From Lachnoanaerobaculum umeaense (GTDB lineage Bacteria > Bacillota > Clostridia > Lachnospirales > Lachnospiraceae), in assembly GCF_003589745.1 (NCBI RefSeq), contig NZ_CP032364.1, forward strand, positions 744,001-808,000: a stretch of DNA of 64,000 nt, read 5' to 3'. Each line of letters opens with the position of its first letter. Position 1 is the stretch's first letter. Shown here one piece after another: positions 1-8,889 of the stretch. Below the pieces are notes generated by a model. It was not told the DNA's origin and searched no databases. It saw nothing but the letters and a program-made list of their open reading frames with translations. A program made the translations under genes and the position numbers.

Positions 1-1
1 T

Positions 2-49
2 ATTTGGGATGGTCCTGAATATGAGGTTTATGAAGAGGTAATGATATGA
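2..49 (+). CDS. C-terminal end of an unidentified protein (cut by the window edge)
   Basis: An open frame enters from the left edge and ends at a TGA, leaving the last 15 residues (IWDGPEYEVYEEVMI). The stop overlaps the ATG of the HPr-like gene in an ATGA arrangement, which suggests translational coupling within one operon. The residues left are too few to recognise a family, so no function is assigned. Confidence 0.5.
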   Translation: MWDGPEYEVYEEVMI

Positions 50-288
50 AAGAAAGAAAAATCCGCCTTCAGTCTGTCGAAGATGCAAAGAAGTTTGTAA
101 CACTTACTACAGAGTGTGATTTTGATGTGGATTTATATGACAATAGCATAGTAGTTGACGCAAAATCTATTATAGGGGTGTTAAGCATGGATCTTAGACA
201 TGTTTTGACTGTGAAATATATTGGAGAAAATGAAAAATTAGAGGCTTTTCTTGATGAACATATGAAAGGTGTCGAGAAAATAGCTTAA
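46..288 (+). CDS. HPr-like small protein lacking the phosphorylatable histidine
   Basis: This 80-residue protein matches HPr in length and in the later part of the fold: a D-x-KSIIGVLS stretch near residue 40 corresponds to the HPr serine-loop region (K-S-I-x-G-V/L). The N-terminal GLHARPA-type loop that carries the active-site histidine of PTS HPr is missing; the equivalent residues read QSVEDAKKF. It is therefore unlikely to be a classical phosphocarrier and more likely a regulatory HPr-fold protein. The start has a GAGGT Shine-Dalgarno about six bases upstream. A terminator follows, so this is the last gene of an operon that begins outside the window. Confidence 0.7.
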   Translation: MKERKIRLQSVEDAKKFVTLTTECDFDVDLYDNSIVVDAKSIIGVLSMDLRHVLTVKYIGENEKLEAFLDEHMKGVEKIA

Positions 289-357
289 GTATATTACGTG
301 GTATATATCACATATGTTTTGAATATGGAACCGGCTTTACCGGTAGTTGTTTTACAA

Positions 358-387
358 ACAGGCAGGTACTTGACTTGCCTGTTTTTT
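358..387 (+). terminator. Rho-independent terminator after the HPr-like gene
   Basis: The 10-base arms ACAGGCAGGT and ACTTGCCTGT pair with one G-U and enclose a 5-base loop. A run of six T follows directly. Confidence 0.85.
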
Positions 388-470
388 AATACATCAGGTG
401 TTGTAATAGAATTATTTCACCTTAAAATATATATGATGAAAAGTTTATTTGATATTTATGAGAGGTAATA

Positions 471-1013
471 ATGAGAATAGGTCATGGATATGATGTTCAT
501 AAACTGGTGGAGGGTAGAAAGCTGATAATCGGTGGTGTTGAGATAGAGCACAGTTTAGGGCTTTTGGGTCATTCTGATGCAGATGTACTTTTACATGCTG
601 TTATGGATAGTCTGTTGGGCGCAGCAGGCCTTGGAGATATAGGAAAACATTTTCCCGACAGTGATGACAGATATAGGGGTATAAGTAGTGTGGAGTTATT
701 GAAAAATGTTGCTAATATACTTGACGAGAACGCATATATAATAGAAAATATAGATGCTACTATTATTGCCCAGAAACCTAAGCTTGCACCTTATATAGGA
801 GCGATGAAAGACATAATATGTAACACACTAAATATATCATCAACACAGCTGAATATAAAGGCGACAACAGAGGAAGGACTTGGGTTTACTGGAAATGAAA
901 GTGGTATAGCAGCGCATAGTGTTTGTCTTTTGAACTCGGTGAGAGATGCTCTTTATGTATCTTCCGGTATGAGTGAATGTACACTTTGTAATGACTGCCC
1001 AAATAAAAAATAA
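471..1013 (+). CDS. ispF: 2-C-methyl-D-erythritol 2,4-cyclodiphosphate synthase
   Basis: IspF converts CDP-methylerythritol 2-phosphate to the cyclodiphosphate with release of CMP, in the non-mevalonate isoprenoid pathway. The N-terminal GHGYDVH motif supplies metal ligands Asp8 and His10, and [11 protein letters not shown] (around residues 33-43) supplies the third ligand and active-site contacts. [10 protein letters not shown] and the [10 protein letters not shown] stretch are also typical. At 180 residues it is about 20 longer than the usual 156-160; the extra C-terminus ends in [11 protein letters not shown], a cysteine-rich tail I do not recognise from the family. An AGAGGTAATA ribosome site precedes the ATG. 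cysS follows after 11 bases, so the two are probably co-transcribed. Confidence 0.95.
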   Translation: MRIGHGYDVHKLVEGRKLIIGGVEIEHSLGLLGHSDADVLLHAVMDSLLGAAGLGDIGKHFPDSDDRYRGISSVELLKNVANILDENAYIIENIDATIIAQKPKLAPYIGAMKDIICNTLNISSTQLNIKATTEEGLGFTGNESGIAAHSVCLLNSVRDALYVSSGMSECTLCNDCPNKK

Positions 1014-1024
1014 AAAGGAAGCTT

Positions 1025-2434
1025 ATGAAAATTTTTAATACACTTTCTAAGAGAAAAGAAGATTTTGTACCTATTGAAGAGGGAAAGGTTAGAATGTATG
1101 TCTGTGGACCTACAGTTTATAACCTTATTCATATTGGAAATGCCAGACCGATGATATTCTTTGATACTGTAAGAAGATATTTTGAGTATAGAGGCTATGA
1201 TGTAAATTATGTTTCAAACTTTACTGATGTAGATGATAAAATAATCAAGAAGGCAATAGAAGAGGGGGTAGATGCCTCTGTAATTTCTACGAGATATATA
1301 AATGAATGTAAGAAAGATATGGAAGCTATGAATGTACTTCCTGCTACCAAGAATCCATTGGCCACAGAAGAAATAGATGGCATGGAAGAGATGATAGGAA
1401 AGCTTATAGAAACCGGACATGCATATGTGGCAAAGGATGGTACTGTATATTTTAGAGTGAAGAGTTTTGAGGAGTATGGAAAACTTTCACATAAGAATAT
1501 AGATGAGCTTCAGTCAGGTTTTAGAGAAATCAAAGTAACCGGTGAGGAAGATAAGGAAGACAGTAATGATTTTGTGCTTTGGAAACCCAAAAAGGATGGA
1601 GAGCCTTATTGGGATTCGCCTTGGTCAAAGGGCAGACCGGGCTGGCATATAGAATGTTCAGTTATGAGTAAAAAATATCTGGGAGAGCAGATAGATATAC
1701 ATGGAGGAGGCGAGGATTTAATATTCCCTCACCATGAAAATGAGATAGCACAATCAGAGTCTGCAAGTGGAAAGAGTTTTGCCAATTATTGGATGCACAA
1801 CGCTTTCTTAAATATTGACAATAAGAAGATGAGTAAATCGCTTGGCAATTTCTTTACAGTAAGAGATATAAGTGAAAAATATGATCTTCAAGTACTTAGA
1901 TTCTTTATGCTGTCAGCACATTATAGAAGTCCTCTTAATTTCTCTGCAGAGCTTATGGAGGCTTCAAAGAACAGCCTTGACAGAATACTTACCGGAGTTG
2001 AAAACTTAAGAGATATTCAGGTGAAGAATAATAATGCTGCAATAACAGATGCAGAACTTTCTAATCTTGAGATTGCAAAGGTGCTTAAAGACAAATTTGT
2101 AAATTCAATGGATGATGATTTCAATACTGCAGATGCTATAAGTGCTATATTTGAGTTAATAAAGCTTTCAAATACATCTCTAAATGAGGAAAGCACTGTA
2201 GAGTATGCCAACGGGCTTTTGAATATTATTTTACCTTTATGTGATATACTTGGAATAATTACAGAGAAAAAGACTGAAATTCTTGACAGTGAAATAGAGG
2301 ATCTTATTGAGCAGAGAACTCGGGCAAGAAAGAATAAGGATTTTGCACTTGCAGATAAAATAAGAAATGAACTTCTTGAAAAGGGTATAGTACTGGAAGA
2401 TACCAGAGAGGGAGTGAAATGGAAGAGATCTTAG
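1025..2434 (+). CDS. cysS: Cysteinyl-tRNA synthetase
   Basis: This is a class I aminoacyl-tRNA synthetase that charges tRNA-Cys in the cytoplasm. The HIGH-type signature appears as HIGN near residue 38, preceded by the zinc-ligand cysteine in [10 protein letters not shown] second zinc cysteine lies in WHIECSVM and the remaining ligands in [10 protein letters not shown]. The KMSKS loop is present as [10 protein letters not shown]. The 469-residue length is normal. The C-terminal tRNA-binding domain ends in a basic stretch. A good AAGGAAG site lies upstream of the ATG, and the 3' end overlaps mrnC by 16 bases, indicating coupling. Confidence 0.97.
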   Translation: MKIFNTLSKRKEDFVPIEEGKVRMYVCGPTVYNLIHIGNARPMIFFDTVRRYFEYRGYDVNYVSNFTDVDDKIIKKAIEEGVDASVISTRYINECKKDMEAMNVLPATKNPLATEEIDGMEEMIGKLIETGHAYVAKDGTVYFRVKSFEEYGKLSHKNIDELQSGFREIKVTGEEDKEDSNDFVLWKPKKDGEPYWDSPWSKGRPGWHIECSVMSKKYLGEQIDIHGGGEDLIFPHHENEIAQSESASGKSFANYWMHNAFLNIDNKKMSKSLGNFFTVRDISEKYDLQVLRFFMLSAHYRSPLNFSAELMEASKNSLDRILTGVENLRDIQVKNNNAAITDAELSNLEIAKVLKDKFVNSMDDDFNTADAISAIFELIKLSNTSLNEESTVEYANGLLNIILPLCDILGIITEKKTEILDSEIEDLIEQRTRARKNKDFALADKIRNELLEKGIVLEDTREGVKWKRS

Positions 2435-2874
2435 ATTTTCTTCTAAAGTCTTTTGATATAGAGAAAAAAGAGGCAAGAGAATTTTCTCCTTTGGTATTGG
2501 CATATGTAGGAGACGCTGTATATGAGCTTATAATAAGAAGTATACTTGTATCCAGAGGTAATAGGCCTGTAAATAAGCTAAATAAGGATGCAACCTCTCT
2601 TGTGAAGGCAGGTGCACAGGCTGATATTATAAAGCTTTTAAAGCCTGAACTAAATGAGGAGGAGTTTGTTATCTTTAAAAGAGGTAGAAATTCATCACCT
2701 CATACTATGGCAAAGAATGCCAGCATGTCTGACTATAAATATGCTACGGGTTTTGAGAGCCTTATTGGCTTTTTATATCTGGACAATCAATTTGAAAGAG
2801 CACTTGAGCTTGTAAGACTTGGTCTTGACAGATACTTGGAAAATGAAGATATTGGAGTAAAAATATATGAATGA
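2419..2874 (+). CDS. mrnC: Mini-ribonuclease III (23S rRNA maturation)
   Basis: Mini-III is a dimeric RNase III catalytic domain without the double-stranded-RNA-binding domain; it matures 23S rRNA ends in Firmicutes. The LAYVGDAVYELIIR signature near residues 28-41 holds the catalytic Asp, and the acidic residues of the second motif fall in GFLYLDNQFERA. The HTMAKNASMS segment is also characteristic. The 151-residue length fits. The start lies inside cysS with a GGGAG site five bases upstream, and the stop overlaps rlmB by eight bases. The cysS-mrnC-rlmB order is common in Firmicutes. Confidence 0.93.
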   Translation: MEEILDFLLKSFDIEKKEAREFSPLVLAYVGDAVYELIIRSILVSRGNRPVNKLNKDATSLVKAGAQADIIKLLKPELNEEEFVIFKRGRNSSPHTMAKNASMSDYKYATGFESLIGFLYLDNQFERALELVRLGLDRYLENEDIGVKIYE

Positions 2875-3622
2875 AAATGCTATTGAAGGCAGAAATGTCA
2901 TTATAGAAGCCTTTAGAGGTGGTAAGACTATTGACAAGTTATATGTGCAGGATGGACTAAAGGATTATACAATTTCCACAATACTCAGAGAAGCTAAAAA
3001 GCATGGTACCTATGTGAACTTTGTAGGTAAGGATAGGCTTGACAGTATGAGTGAAACCGGAAAGCATCAAGGTGTTATAGCTATTGTTGCGGCTTATGAG
3101 TATGCAAGTGTAGGGGATATTTTGGAGAAGGCAAGACAAAATAATGAACCTCCAGTTGTATTTATTTTGGACGGTATAGAGGATCCTCACAATTTGGGTG
3201 CTATTATAAGGACGGCAAATCTTAGCGGTGCACATGGTGTGATCATACCTAAGCATAGAGCTGTAGGGCTTACTGCAGCAGTAGCAAGAGCATCTGCCGG
3301 TGCTATAAATTATACTCCGGTAGCAAAGGTTACAAATATAAATAAGACCATGTCTGAGTTAAAGGATGCAGGAATGTGGTTTGTATGTGCCGATATGGGT
3401 GGAGACAGAATGTATGATTTGGATCTAACAGGAAGTATTGGACTTGTTATCGGAAATGAGGGAGATGGAGTAAGTGAAAGTGTTAAGAAGAATTGTGATT
3501 TTATAGCTTCTATACCTATGAAGGGTGATATAGACTCATTGAATGCATCTGTTGCCTGTGGTATATTGGCATATGAAATAGTTAGACAAAGAATTGCGAA
3601 AGGAGCAAAATATGAGAAATGA
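2867..3622 (+). CDS. rlmB: 23S rRNA (guanosine-2'-O-)-methyltransferase RlmB, SpoU family
   Basis: A SpoU/TrmH-family enzyme that uses S-adenosylmethionine to methylate the 2'-OH of a 23S rRNA guanosine. The N-terminal substrate-binding domain (residues 1-75; EGRNVIIEAF) precedes the knotted SPOUT domain. SPOUT motif 1 is DGIEDPHNLGAIIRTA, motif 2 is LVIGNEGDGVS, and motif 3 is IPMKGDIDSLNASVA. The 251-residue length is standard. It is translationally coupled to mrnC. The 3' end overlaps the ribosome-binding region of the lactate dehydrogenase gene. Confidence 0.95.
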   Translation: MNENAIEGRNVIIEAFRGGKTIDKLYVQDGLKDYTISTILREAKKHGTYVNFVGKDRLDSMSETGKHQGVIAIVAAYEYASVGDILEKARQNNEPPVVFILDGIEDPHNLGAIIRTANLSGAHGVIIPKHRAVGLTAAVARASAGAINYTPVAKVTNINKTMSELKDAGMWFVCADMGGDRMYDLDLTGSIGLVIGNEGDGVSESVKKNCDFIASIPMKGDIDSLNASVACGILAYEIVRQRIAKGAKYEK

Positions 3623-4565
3623 TAAAAGAAAAGTCGTACTTGTAGGATGTGGAATGGTGGGCATGAGTTATGCATATGCTATGCTAAATCAAAATGCAGT
3701 TGATGAGCTGGTTCTTATAGATGTAAATAAACTAAGGGCCGAGGGTGAGGCTATGGATTTAAATCATGGTTTGGCTTTTTCAGGTTCACATATGAGAATA
3801 TGGGCAGGTGATTACAGTGACTGTACAAATGCTGATATAGTTGTTATATGTGCAGGTGTGGCTCAGGCTCCGGGAGAAAACAGAAGAGATCTTTTGAAGA
3901 GAAATATGGTAGTTTTTAAATCTATCATAGATCCTATTACAGAGAGCGGATTTAATGGTATATTCCTTGTGGCTACAAATCCGGTGGATATAATGACTGA
4001 AATCACATACAAACTTTCAGGTTTTAATCCTAGAAGAGTAATAGGCTCAGGTACTGCACTTGATTCTGCCAGACTTAGATATCTTCTTGGATCATATATT
4101 CAGGCGGATCCAAGAAGTGTACATGCCTATGTTATAGGAGAACATGGAGATTCAGAGTTTGTACCATGGTCCAATGCAACGCTTGCAACTAAGCCTATTA
4201 CTGATATTATTGCCGAATCAAATGGTAAATTAAGTATAGAAGAGCTTGATCGTATTGAGGAAGATGTAAGGACAGCAGCATATAAGATAATAGAGGCGAA
4301 GAGAGCTACATATTATGGAATTGGAATGAGTCTTACTAGAATTACAAAGGCAATACTTGGAGATGAGAACTCAGTGCTTACAGTATCAGCAAATTTGCGT
4401 GGCGAGTATGGACAAAATGATGTTTTCGTTGGAGTACCATGCGTGATAAACAGTGCAGGTATTCAAAGAATATTGGAATTTTCACTTACCGACGAAGAAA
4501 AGGCAAAATTTGCAAAATCATGTGACGAGCTTAGGGCAACTTATGCCGAGCTTGAAGATAAATAA
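3612..4565 (+). CDS. ldh: L-lactate dehydrogenase (NAD-dependent)
   Basis: It interconverts pyruvate and L-lactate with NADH. The Rossmann motif is VGCGMVGMSYA at the N-terminus. The coenzyme loop reads VAQAPGENRRD, with Gln where lactate dehydrogenases have Gln and malate dehydrogenases Arg. The catalytic histidine lies in IGEHGDSEFVPWS and the second substrate arginine in DSARLRYLLG. I chose the ATG that gives 317 residues because it has AAAGGAG seven bases upstream; an in-frame TTG 18 bases earlier lies inside rlmB. Its position after rRNA-processing genes is unusual, but no promoter separates them. A terminator follows. Confidence 0.95.
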   Translation: MRNDKRKVVLVGCGMVGMSYAYAMLNQNAVDELVLIDVNKLRAEGEAMDLNHGLAFSGSHMRIWAGDYSDCTNADIVVICAGVAQAPGENRRDLLKRNMVVFKSIIDPITESGFNGIFLVATNPVDIMTEITYKLSGFNPRRVIGSGTALDSARLRYLLGSYIQADPRSVHAYVIGEHGDSEFVPWSNATLATKPITDIIAESNGKLSIEELDRIEEDVRTAAYKIIEAKRATYYGIGMSLTRITKAILGDENSVLTVSANLRGEYGQNDVFVGVPCVINSAGIQRILEFSLTDEEKAKFAKSCDELRATYAELEDK

Positions 4566-4584
4566 AATATATTTAAAACAAAGG

Positions 4585-4610
4585 AAGCCTCCATTTATGG
4601 GGGCTTTTTT
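4585..4610 (+). terminator. Rho-independent terminator after ldh
   Basis: The stem AGCCTCC/GGGGGCT (one G-U pair) has a 6-base loop and is followed by six T. It ends the ispF-to-ldh transcript. Confidence 0.85.
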
Positions 4611-4698
4611 GTTAGTATAAAGATATATTAATTATGTAATATTATGTTATGACTATTTACCAGAGGAAATAAGAAACAAATTTGAGTATAGAGACATT

Positions 4699-4896
4699 AT
4701 GGACTCTACATCTGTTTTAGATAAGTCAAAGACATTTGAATCAGCCTTAAAAAGGAGATTGAAGGTTGTATCGTCGGGTATGAGAGAGCTTGGTCAACAT
4801 TGTGAAGAAGAATTCACAACAATTGAGCAGTGTACCAAGGGTGCAAGTGTACTTTTGAATGCAGTATTAAAATGTGATAGAGAGGGAATATTGTAA
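4699..4896 (+). CDS. Small hypothetical protein or gene remnant
   Basis: A 65-residue frame (starting MDSTSVLDKSK) without a family I recognise. It is predicted soluble, with one cysteine pair region (QHCEEEF and EQCTKG) and no signal peptide or membrane segment. No convincing ribosome binding site precedes the ATG. The frame stays open for another 26 codons upstream and reads plausible protein (DYLPEEIRNKFEYRDI), but no ATG, GTG or TTG occurs there. This suggests a gene that has lost its 5' end, or an unusual start. The surroundings are AT-rich non-coding DNA. Confidence 0.3.
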   Translation: MDSTSVLDKSKTFESALKRRLKVVSSGMRELGQHCEEEFTTIEQCTKGASVLLNAVLKCDREGIL

Positions 4897-5322
4897 GATA
4901 ATTGCGAACATAAAAATATTATTTACTGATTTTATTTTTAGAATAAATGAAAATTTATTCTAAAAACATCGTATATAATTCACAATAAAACTGATATATA
5001 TTTATAAAATATAAATGATTTATAAATGCGAATTATTCATAGAATCAACTATATTGTTTGGAATGACTGTATTGTATTTGCAATATAAAAAAGATTGACA
5101 TAAAAGCTGAAATATAGTAATATTATATAGTAATACAACAAATTATTATTAATATTATTCAAAAATGATAGTGCATATTGGGTTCTACACAATTAAATAT
5201 GAAAAAAATGAATAATTACACTTTGATCATATGGAATAAGATGTTCAAAAGTTTTATTGTTATGTGAAAATATTTTCAAGGGCTTCTTTGAAAAGTAAAT
5301 ATAATTTTATGGAGGTAATATT
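4897..5322 (+). other. AT-rich intergenic region with a 13-bp inverted repeat
   Basis: No coding frame is credible here. A perfect inverted repeat, TTTTTAGAATAAA and its complement around a 6-base loop, lies at 4935-4966; its 3' arm is followed by CATCG rather than a T run. It could be a weak terminator for the small upstream frame or an operator. A second palindromic stretch (TATTG-TATTTG-CAATA) lies around 5070-5086, just before a good promoter. A leader of about 190 bases separates that promoter from the hydratase gene. Confidence 0.45.
5095..5123 (+). promoter_or_regulatory. Predicted sigma-A promoter for the CoA-transferase gene group
   Basis: A consensus TTGACA (5095-5100) is followed by a 17-base spacer and TAATAT (5118-5123). 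It is the best promoter match in the gap and points at the MaoC-type hydratase gene. Confidence 0.55.
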
Positions 5323-5748
5323 ATGGCGGGAAAAAGTATTGAAGAGATTGCTATTGGCGAAAAAGCATCTTTTTCCAAAACCATCACAGAAGGAGATGTG
5401 TATTTGTACGCAGGTATTATAGGAGATTTAAATCCTGCACACATCGATGAGGAGGCAGCAAAGAAAGGGATTTTCGGAAAGAGAATTGCTCATGGTATGC
5501 TTACAGCCGGACTTGTATCCACAGTACTTGGAATGAAACTTCCTGGAGAAGGTACTATATATATGGGACAGGAACTTAAGTTTACAAAACCTGTCTATTT
5601 CGGAGATACAATTACAGCAACTGTGGAAGCATGCGAGAAGGTAAAGGATAAATTCCTTAAGTTAAAAACAACATGCACAAATCAAAACGGAGAAGTTGTT
5701 TTAGATGGTGAGGCTATGGTACTTCCACCTAAAAAGGAGGCTAATTAA
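5323..5748 (+). CDS. MaoC-family (R)-specific enoyl-CoA hydratase
   Basis: A single hot-dog-fold hydratase of 141 residues, the size of PhaJ-type (R)-specific enoyl-CoA hydratases. The catalytic Asp and His are in GDLNPAHIDEEAA (about residues 31-43), followed by IAHGMLTAGLVS. The family reversibly hydrates trans-2-enoyl-CoA to (R)-3-hydroxyacyl-CoA. The AGGAGG-type site TGGAGGT precedes the ATG. The stop overlaps the ATG of the CoA transferase by one base (TAATG), so the two are coupled. With that transferase and the downstream permease, it could dehydrate imported (R)-3-hydroxybutyrate, once CoA-activated, to crotonyl-CoA. The substrate is inferred. Confidence 0.85.
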   Translation: MAGKSIEEIAIGEKASFSKTITEGDVYLYAGIIGDLNPAHIDEEAAKKGIFGKRIAHGMLTAGLVSTVLGMKLPGEGTIYMGQELKFTKPVYFGDTITATVEACEKVKDKFLKLKTTCTNQNGEVVLDGEAMVLPPKKEAN

Positions 5749-7304
5749 TGAGAGTACAATTCCTAACTGCAAGAGAAGCAGCAGATTTAATTACAGATAA
5801 TTCGACTATAGCTATAAATGGATTTGTTGGAATAGGTGCGGCAGAGGAGATACAGGAAAAATTAAAGGAAAGATATGAGGAGACAAAGTCACCTAGAGAT
5901 TTGACACTTTATTATGCTGCCGGTCAAGGTGATGGAAAGGAGAGAGCACTCAATCTTTTGGATGGAGAAGGACTCTTAAAGAGAGTTGTTGGTGGACATT
6001 GGAATTTGGCTCCGAAGTTACAGAAACTGGTTCTCGACAATAAAATTGAGGCATACAATTTTCCTCAGGGCGTGATTTCACATATGTTCCGTTCTTCAGC
6101 ATCAGGCGAAAAGGCTACTATTAGTAAGATAGGTCTTGAAACTTTTGTAGACCCTACTCAAGGCGGTGGAAAGCTGAATGAGGTAACAAAGGAAGATTTG
6201 GTTAAAAAGATAGAGCTTGAAGGTGAAGAATATCTTTATTATTTAGCGCCAAAGATTGATTTTACGATTATAAGAGGTACTTTTGCTGATGAACTTGGAA
6301 ATATCAGTTTGGAAGATGAGGTTGCTACACTTGACGCAACAAATATGGCACTTGCCTGTAAGAACAATGGCGGAAAGGTCATTGTACAGGTAAAGGATAT
6401 AGTAGGTGCAAATACTCTTGATCCAAGACTTGTAAAGATTCCGGGAGTGCTTGTAGATGTGGTTGTTAAATGTACTGATGCATATAAATATCATGAGCAG
6501 GTATTTGGTGAAGAGTATAATCCTGCATATTGTGGAAATGCTAAGACATTGCTCAGTAGAGTTGAACCTCCAAAGCTTGATAACAGAAAAGTTATAGGCA
6601 GAAGAGGTGCTATGGAGATGAATGCATACTCTTTAGTTAACCTTGGTATAGGTATTCCTGAACTTGTAGGTGCAGTTGCTAATGAGGAAGGTCAGGGAGA
6701 TAAGATTACTCTTAGTGTAGAGTCAGGAATAACCGGAGGAGTTCCTCTTGGAGGTATCAAATTCGGAGGAGTAATCAATCCACAGTCTATATTAGATCAG
6801 GATGTACAGTTTGACCTTTACAATGGTGGAGGATTAGATGCTACATTCCTTGGACTGGCACAGTGCGATGAAGAGGGTAATATAAACGTATCTAAGTTTG
6901 GACCGAAGATTCCGGGTTGTGGAGGATTTATTAATATCTCTCAAAGTACAAAGAGAATTGTATTCTGTGGTACTTTCACAGCAGGTGGCTTAAAGGAGAA
7001 GATTGAGGATGGAAAGCTTGTTATCCTTGAAGAGGGTAGAGAAAAGAAATTCATCAAGAAAGTTGAGCAGATAACCTTCTCTGCAAAGTATGCTAATGAT
7101 ACAAATCAAGAAGTTTTGTATGTCACAGAAAGATGCGTTTTCAAGCTAACAAAGGATGGCCTTTTGTTAATAGAAATTGCACCGGGAGTAGATCTTGAAA
7201 AAGATATTCTTGCACATATGGATTTTAAGCCTATCATTGCTGATGACTTAAAACTTATGGATGAAAGAATTTTCAAGGATGCTTTAATGGGTTTGGAGTT
7301 ATAA
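5748..7304 (+). CDS. Fused-subunit acyl-CoA:acetate/3-ketoacid CoA transferase (YdiF type)
   Basis: A family I CoA transferase with both halves in one 518-residue chain. The first half starts with a TAREAADLI...GFVGIGAAEEI segment, where the glycine-rich piece binds CoA. The second half holds the catalytic glutamate in SVESGITGG, followed by VPLGGIKFGG. Such enzymes move CoA between short-chain acids by a glutamyl-CoA intermediate. Here it could activate an imported acid, or use butyryl-CoA and the acetoacetate made from lysine by Kce. The specificity cannot be read from sequence. It is coupled to the upstream MaoC-type gene. Confidence 0.9.
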   Translation: MRVQFLTAREAADLITDNSTIAINGFVGIGAAEEIQEKLKERYEETKSPRDLTLYYAAGQGDGKERALNLLDGEGLLKRVVGGHWNLAPKLQKLVLDNKIEAYNFPQGVISHMFRSSASGEKATISKIGLETFVDPTQGGGKLNEVTKEDLVKKIELEGEEYLYYLAPKIDFTIIRGTFADELGNISLEDEVATLDATNMALACKNNGGKVIVQVKDIVGANTLDPRLVKIPGVLVDVVVKCTDAYKYHEQVFGEEYNPAYCGNAKTLLSRVEPPKLDNRKVIGRRGAMEMNAYSLVNLGIGIPELVGAVANEEGQGDKITLSVESGITGGVPLGGIKFGGVINPQSILDQDVQFDLYNGGGLDATFLGLAQCDEEGNINVSKFGPKIPGCGGFINISQSTKRIVFCGTFTAGGLKEKIEDGKLVILEEGREKKFIKKVEQITFSAKYANDTNQEVLYVTERCVFKLTKDGLLLIEIAPGVDLEKDILAHMDFKPIIADDLKLMDERIFKDALMGLEL

Positions 7305-7396
7305 AAATAAATAATCATAAATAGTTAGTATTTGTGATAGAGTATGGTTTTTTATGATCATACATAAAAATAGTTTAAAAAATAGAGGAATAAAAA

Positions 7397-8797
7397 ATGC
7401 AGATTATTGGAATTTTAGGAATTATTCTATCTCTTGGGCTTCTTATGTACCTTGCATTTAAAGGCTTTTCAGTTGTTGCTGTTGCACCACTCTTGGCTTT
7501 ACTTGCAGTAGTTATTGGTACATTATCAATGGGAGAAGACCCACATTTAATGGCACATTACACCGAAGTATTTATGGTGAGTCTTGGAAAATATGTTCGT
7601 AACTATTTCCCAATATTTTTACTTGGTGCTATTTTTGGAAAAATGCTTGAGGATTCAGGCTCGGCAGATGCTATTTCAGGTTTTATCACATCAAAACTTG
7701 GAAGCCATATGGCAATCTTGTCAGTTGTATTGTCATGTTCATTGTTGACATACGGTGGTGTATCTTTGTTCGTTGTTGCTTTTGCAATTTACCCAATTGG
7801 AGCAAAGCTTTTTAAAGAAGTTGAGATTCCAAAGAGAATTCTCCCGGGTGCTATTGCATTAGGTGCATTTACATATACAATGACTGCAATCCCTGGTTCA
7901 CCACAGATTCAAAATGCTATACCTATGAAGTATTTTGGAACAGACGCATTTGCTGCTCCTGTACTTGGTATTATTGCAACAGTTATAATGTTTGGACTTG
8001 GAATGGCTTGGTTATCATTCCGTGCAAAGACAGCTAAACAAAAGGGTGAAGGATATGGACAGCATAATGAGCATTTTAAGACAGGTGAAGAGAAGAAGGA
8101 TTTACCTCCATTTATAATAGCACTTGCTCCAATCCTTGCAGTTCTTGTTATAAACTATGTTTTATCAAGAATAATTTATCCTAGCATTGATGGAAGCTAT
8201 CTTGAGGCTAAACCATATGAAACAACTTTAAAGGCTGTAACAGGAAACTGGTCTTTGATTATAGCTTTGTTTGTGGGTATTATTATAACAGTTGTACTTA
8301 ATTTTAAGAGATTTGACGATGTAGTAAAGACTATGACAGTTGGAACTAATGGTTCATTCCTTGCAATATTCAATACAGCATCAGAGACTGGTTATGGTAA
8401 TGTTATTGCAGGTCTTTCAGCATTTGCAATAATAAGCTCCGGAATAGTAAGTATATCTTCTAATCCATTGGTAGGAACAGCGGTTTCAAGTTCTGTTTTG
8501 GCAGGTGTTACAGGATCAGCATCAGGTGGATTGTCTATAGCACTTGAGACTATGGGAAAACAGTTCCTTGAAATAGCAGTTTCAAGAGGAATTAATCCAC
8601 AGGTGCTTCATAGAGTTGCTTCTATAGCTTGTGGTGGTATGGATACATTGCCACATAATGGTGCGGTTATTACATTGCTAGGTATTACAGGAATGACACA
8701 TAAAGATTCATATGCAGATATCGGTATGTGTACAGTAATCATTCCGTTAATAGCTGTAACTGTAATTATAATTTGTGCAAGCTTTGGAATAGTTTAA
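7397..8797 (+). CDS. GntP-family permease (candidate 3-hydroxybutyrate or short-chain organic acid transporter)
   Basis: A 466-residue hydrophobic protein with about 12-14 membrane segments. It resembles the GntP family of proton-coupled gluconate and hydroxyacid symporters, with conserved glycine-rich loops (TYGGVSLFVV, AIPGSPQIQN, TGSASGGLSIAL, GMDTLPHNGAV). It lies 92 bases after the CoA transferase with its own GAGGAAT ribosome site. Family members carry gluconate, related sugar acids or D-3-hydroxybutyrate. Sitting between a CoA transferase plus (R)-hydratase and a crotonase, a C4 hydroxyacid is the most economical substrate, but that is inference. Confidence 0.8.
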   Translation: MQIIGILGIILSLGLLMYLAFKGFSVVAVAPLLALLAVVIGTLSMGEDPHLMAHYTEVFMVSLGKYVRNYFPIFLLGAIFGKMLEDSGSADAISGFITSKLGSHMAILSVVLSCSLLTYGGVSLFVVAFAIYPIGAKLFKEVEIPKRILPGAIALGAFTYTMTAIPGSPQIQNAIPMKYFGTDAFAAPVLGIIATVIMFGLGMAWLSFRAKTAKQKGEGYGQHNEHFKTGEEKKDLPPFIIALAPILAVLVINYVLSRIIYPSIDGSYLEAKPYETTLKAVTGNWSLIIALFVGIIITVVLNFKRFDDVVKTMTVGTNGSFLAIFNTASETGYGNVIAGLSAFAIISSGIVSISSNPLVGTAVSSSVLAGVTGSASGGLSIALETMGKQFLEIAVSRGINPQVLHRVASIACGGMDTLPHNGAVITLLGITGMTHKDSYADIGMCTVIIPLIAVTVIIICASFGIV

Positions 8798-8827
8798 AAA
8801 TGCTATAGTGAGCTTTATATAGCATTT
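8798..8827 (+). terminator. Hairpin between permease and crotonase genes, possible weak terminator
   Basis: The perfect 10-base arms AAATGCTATA and TATAGCATTT flank a 10-base interval just after the permease stop codon. The tail is CTTATATATTATTTT, not a strong T run, so it may only partly terminate or may protect the mRNA end. Confidence 0.5.
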
Positions 8828-8889
8828 CTTATATATTATTTTAGGGAACTTGAAGTAAGACATTGTACTAAGAAAAGGGGGTGCCGTTT

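Noticed and set aside
3612..4565. Malate dehydrogenase
   Set aside because: The coenzyme loop has Gln (VAQAPGE) at the specificity position, as in lactate dehydrogenases, rather than Arg.
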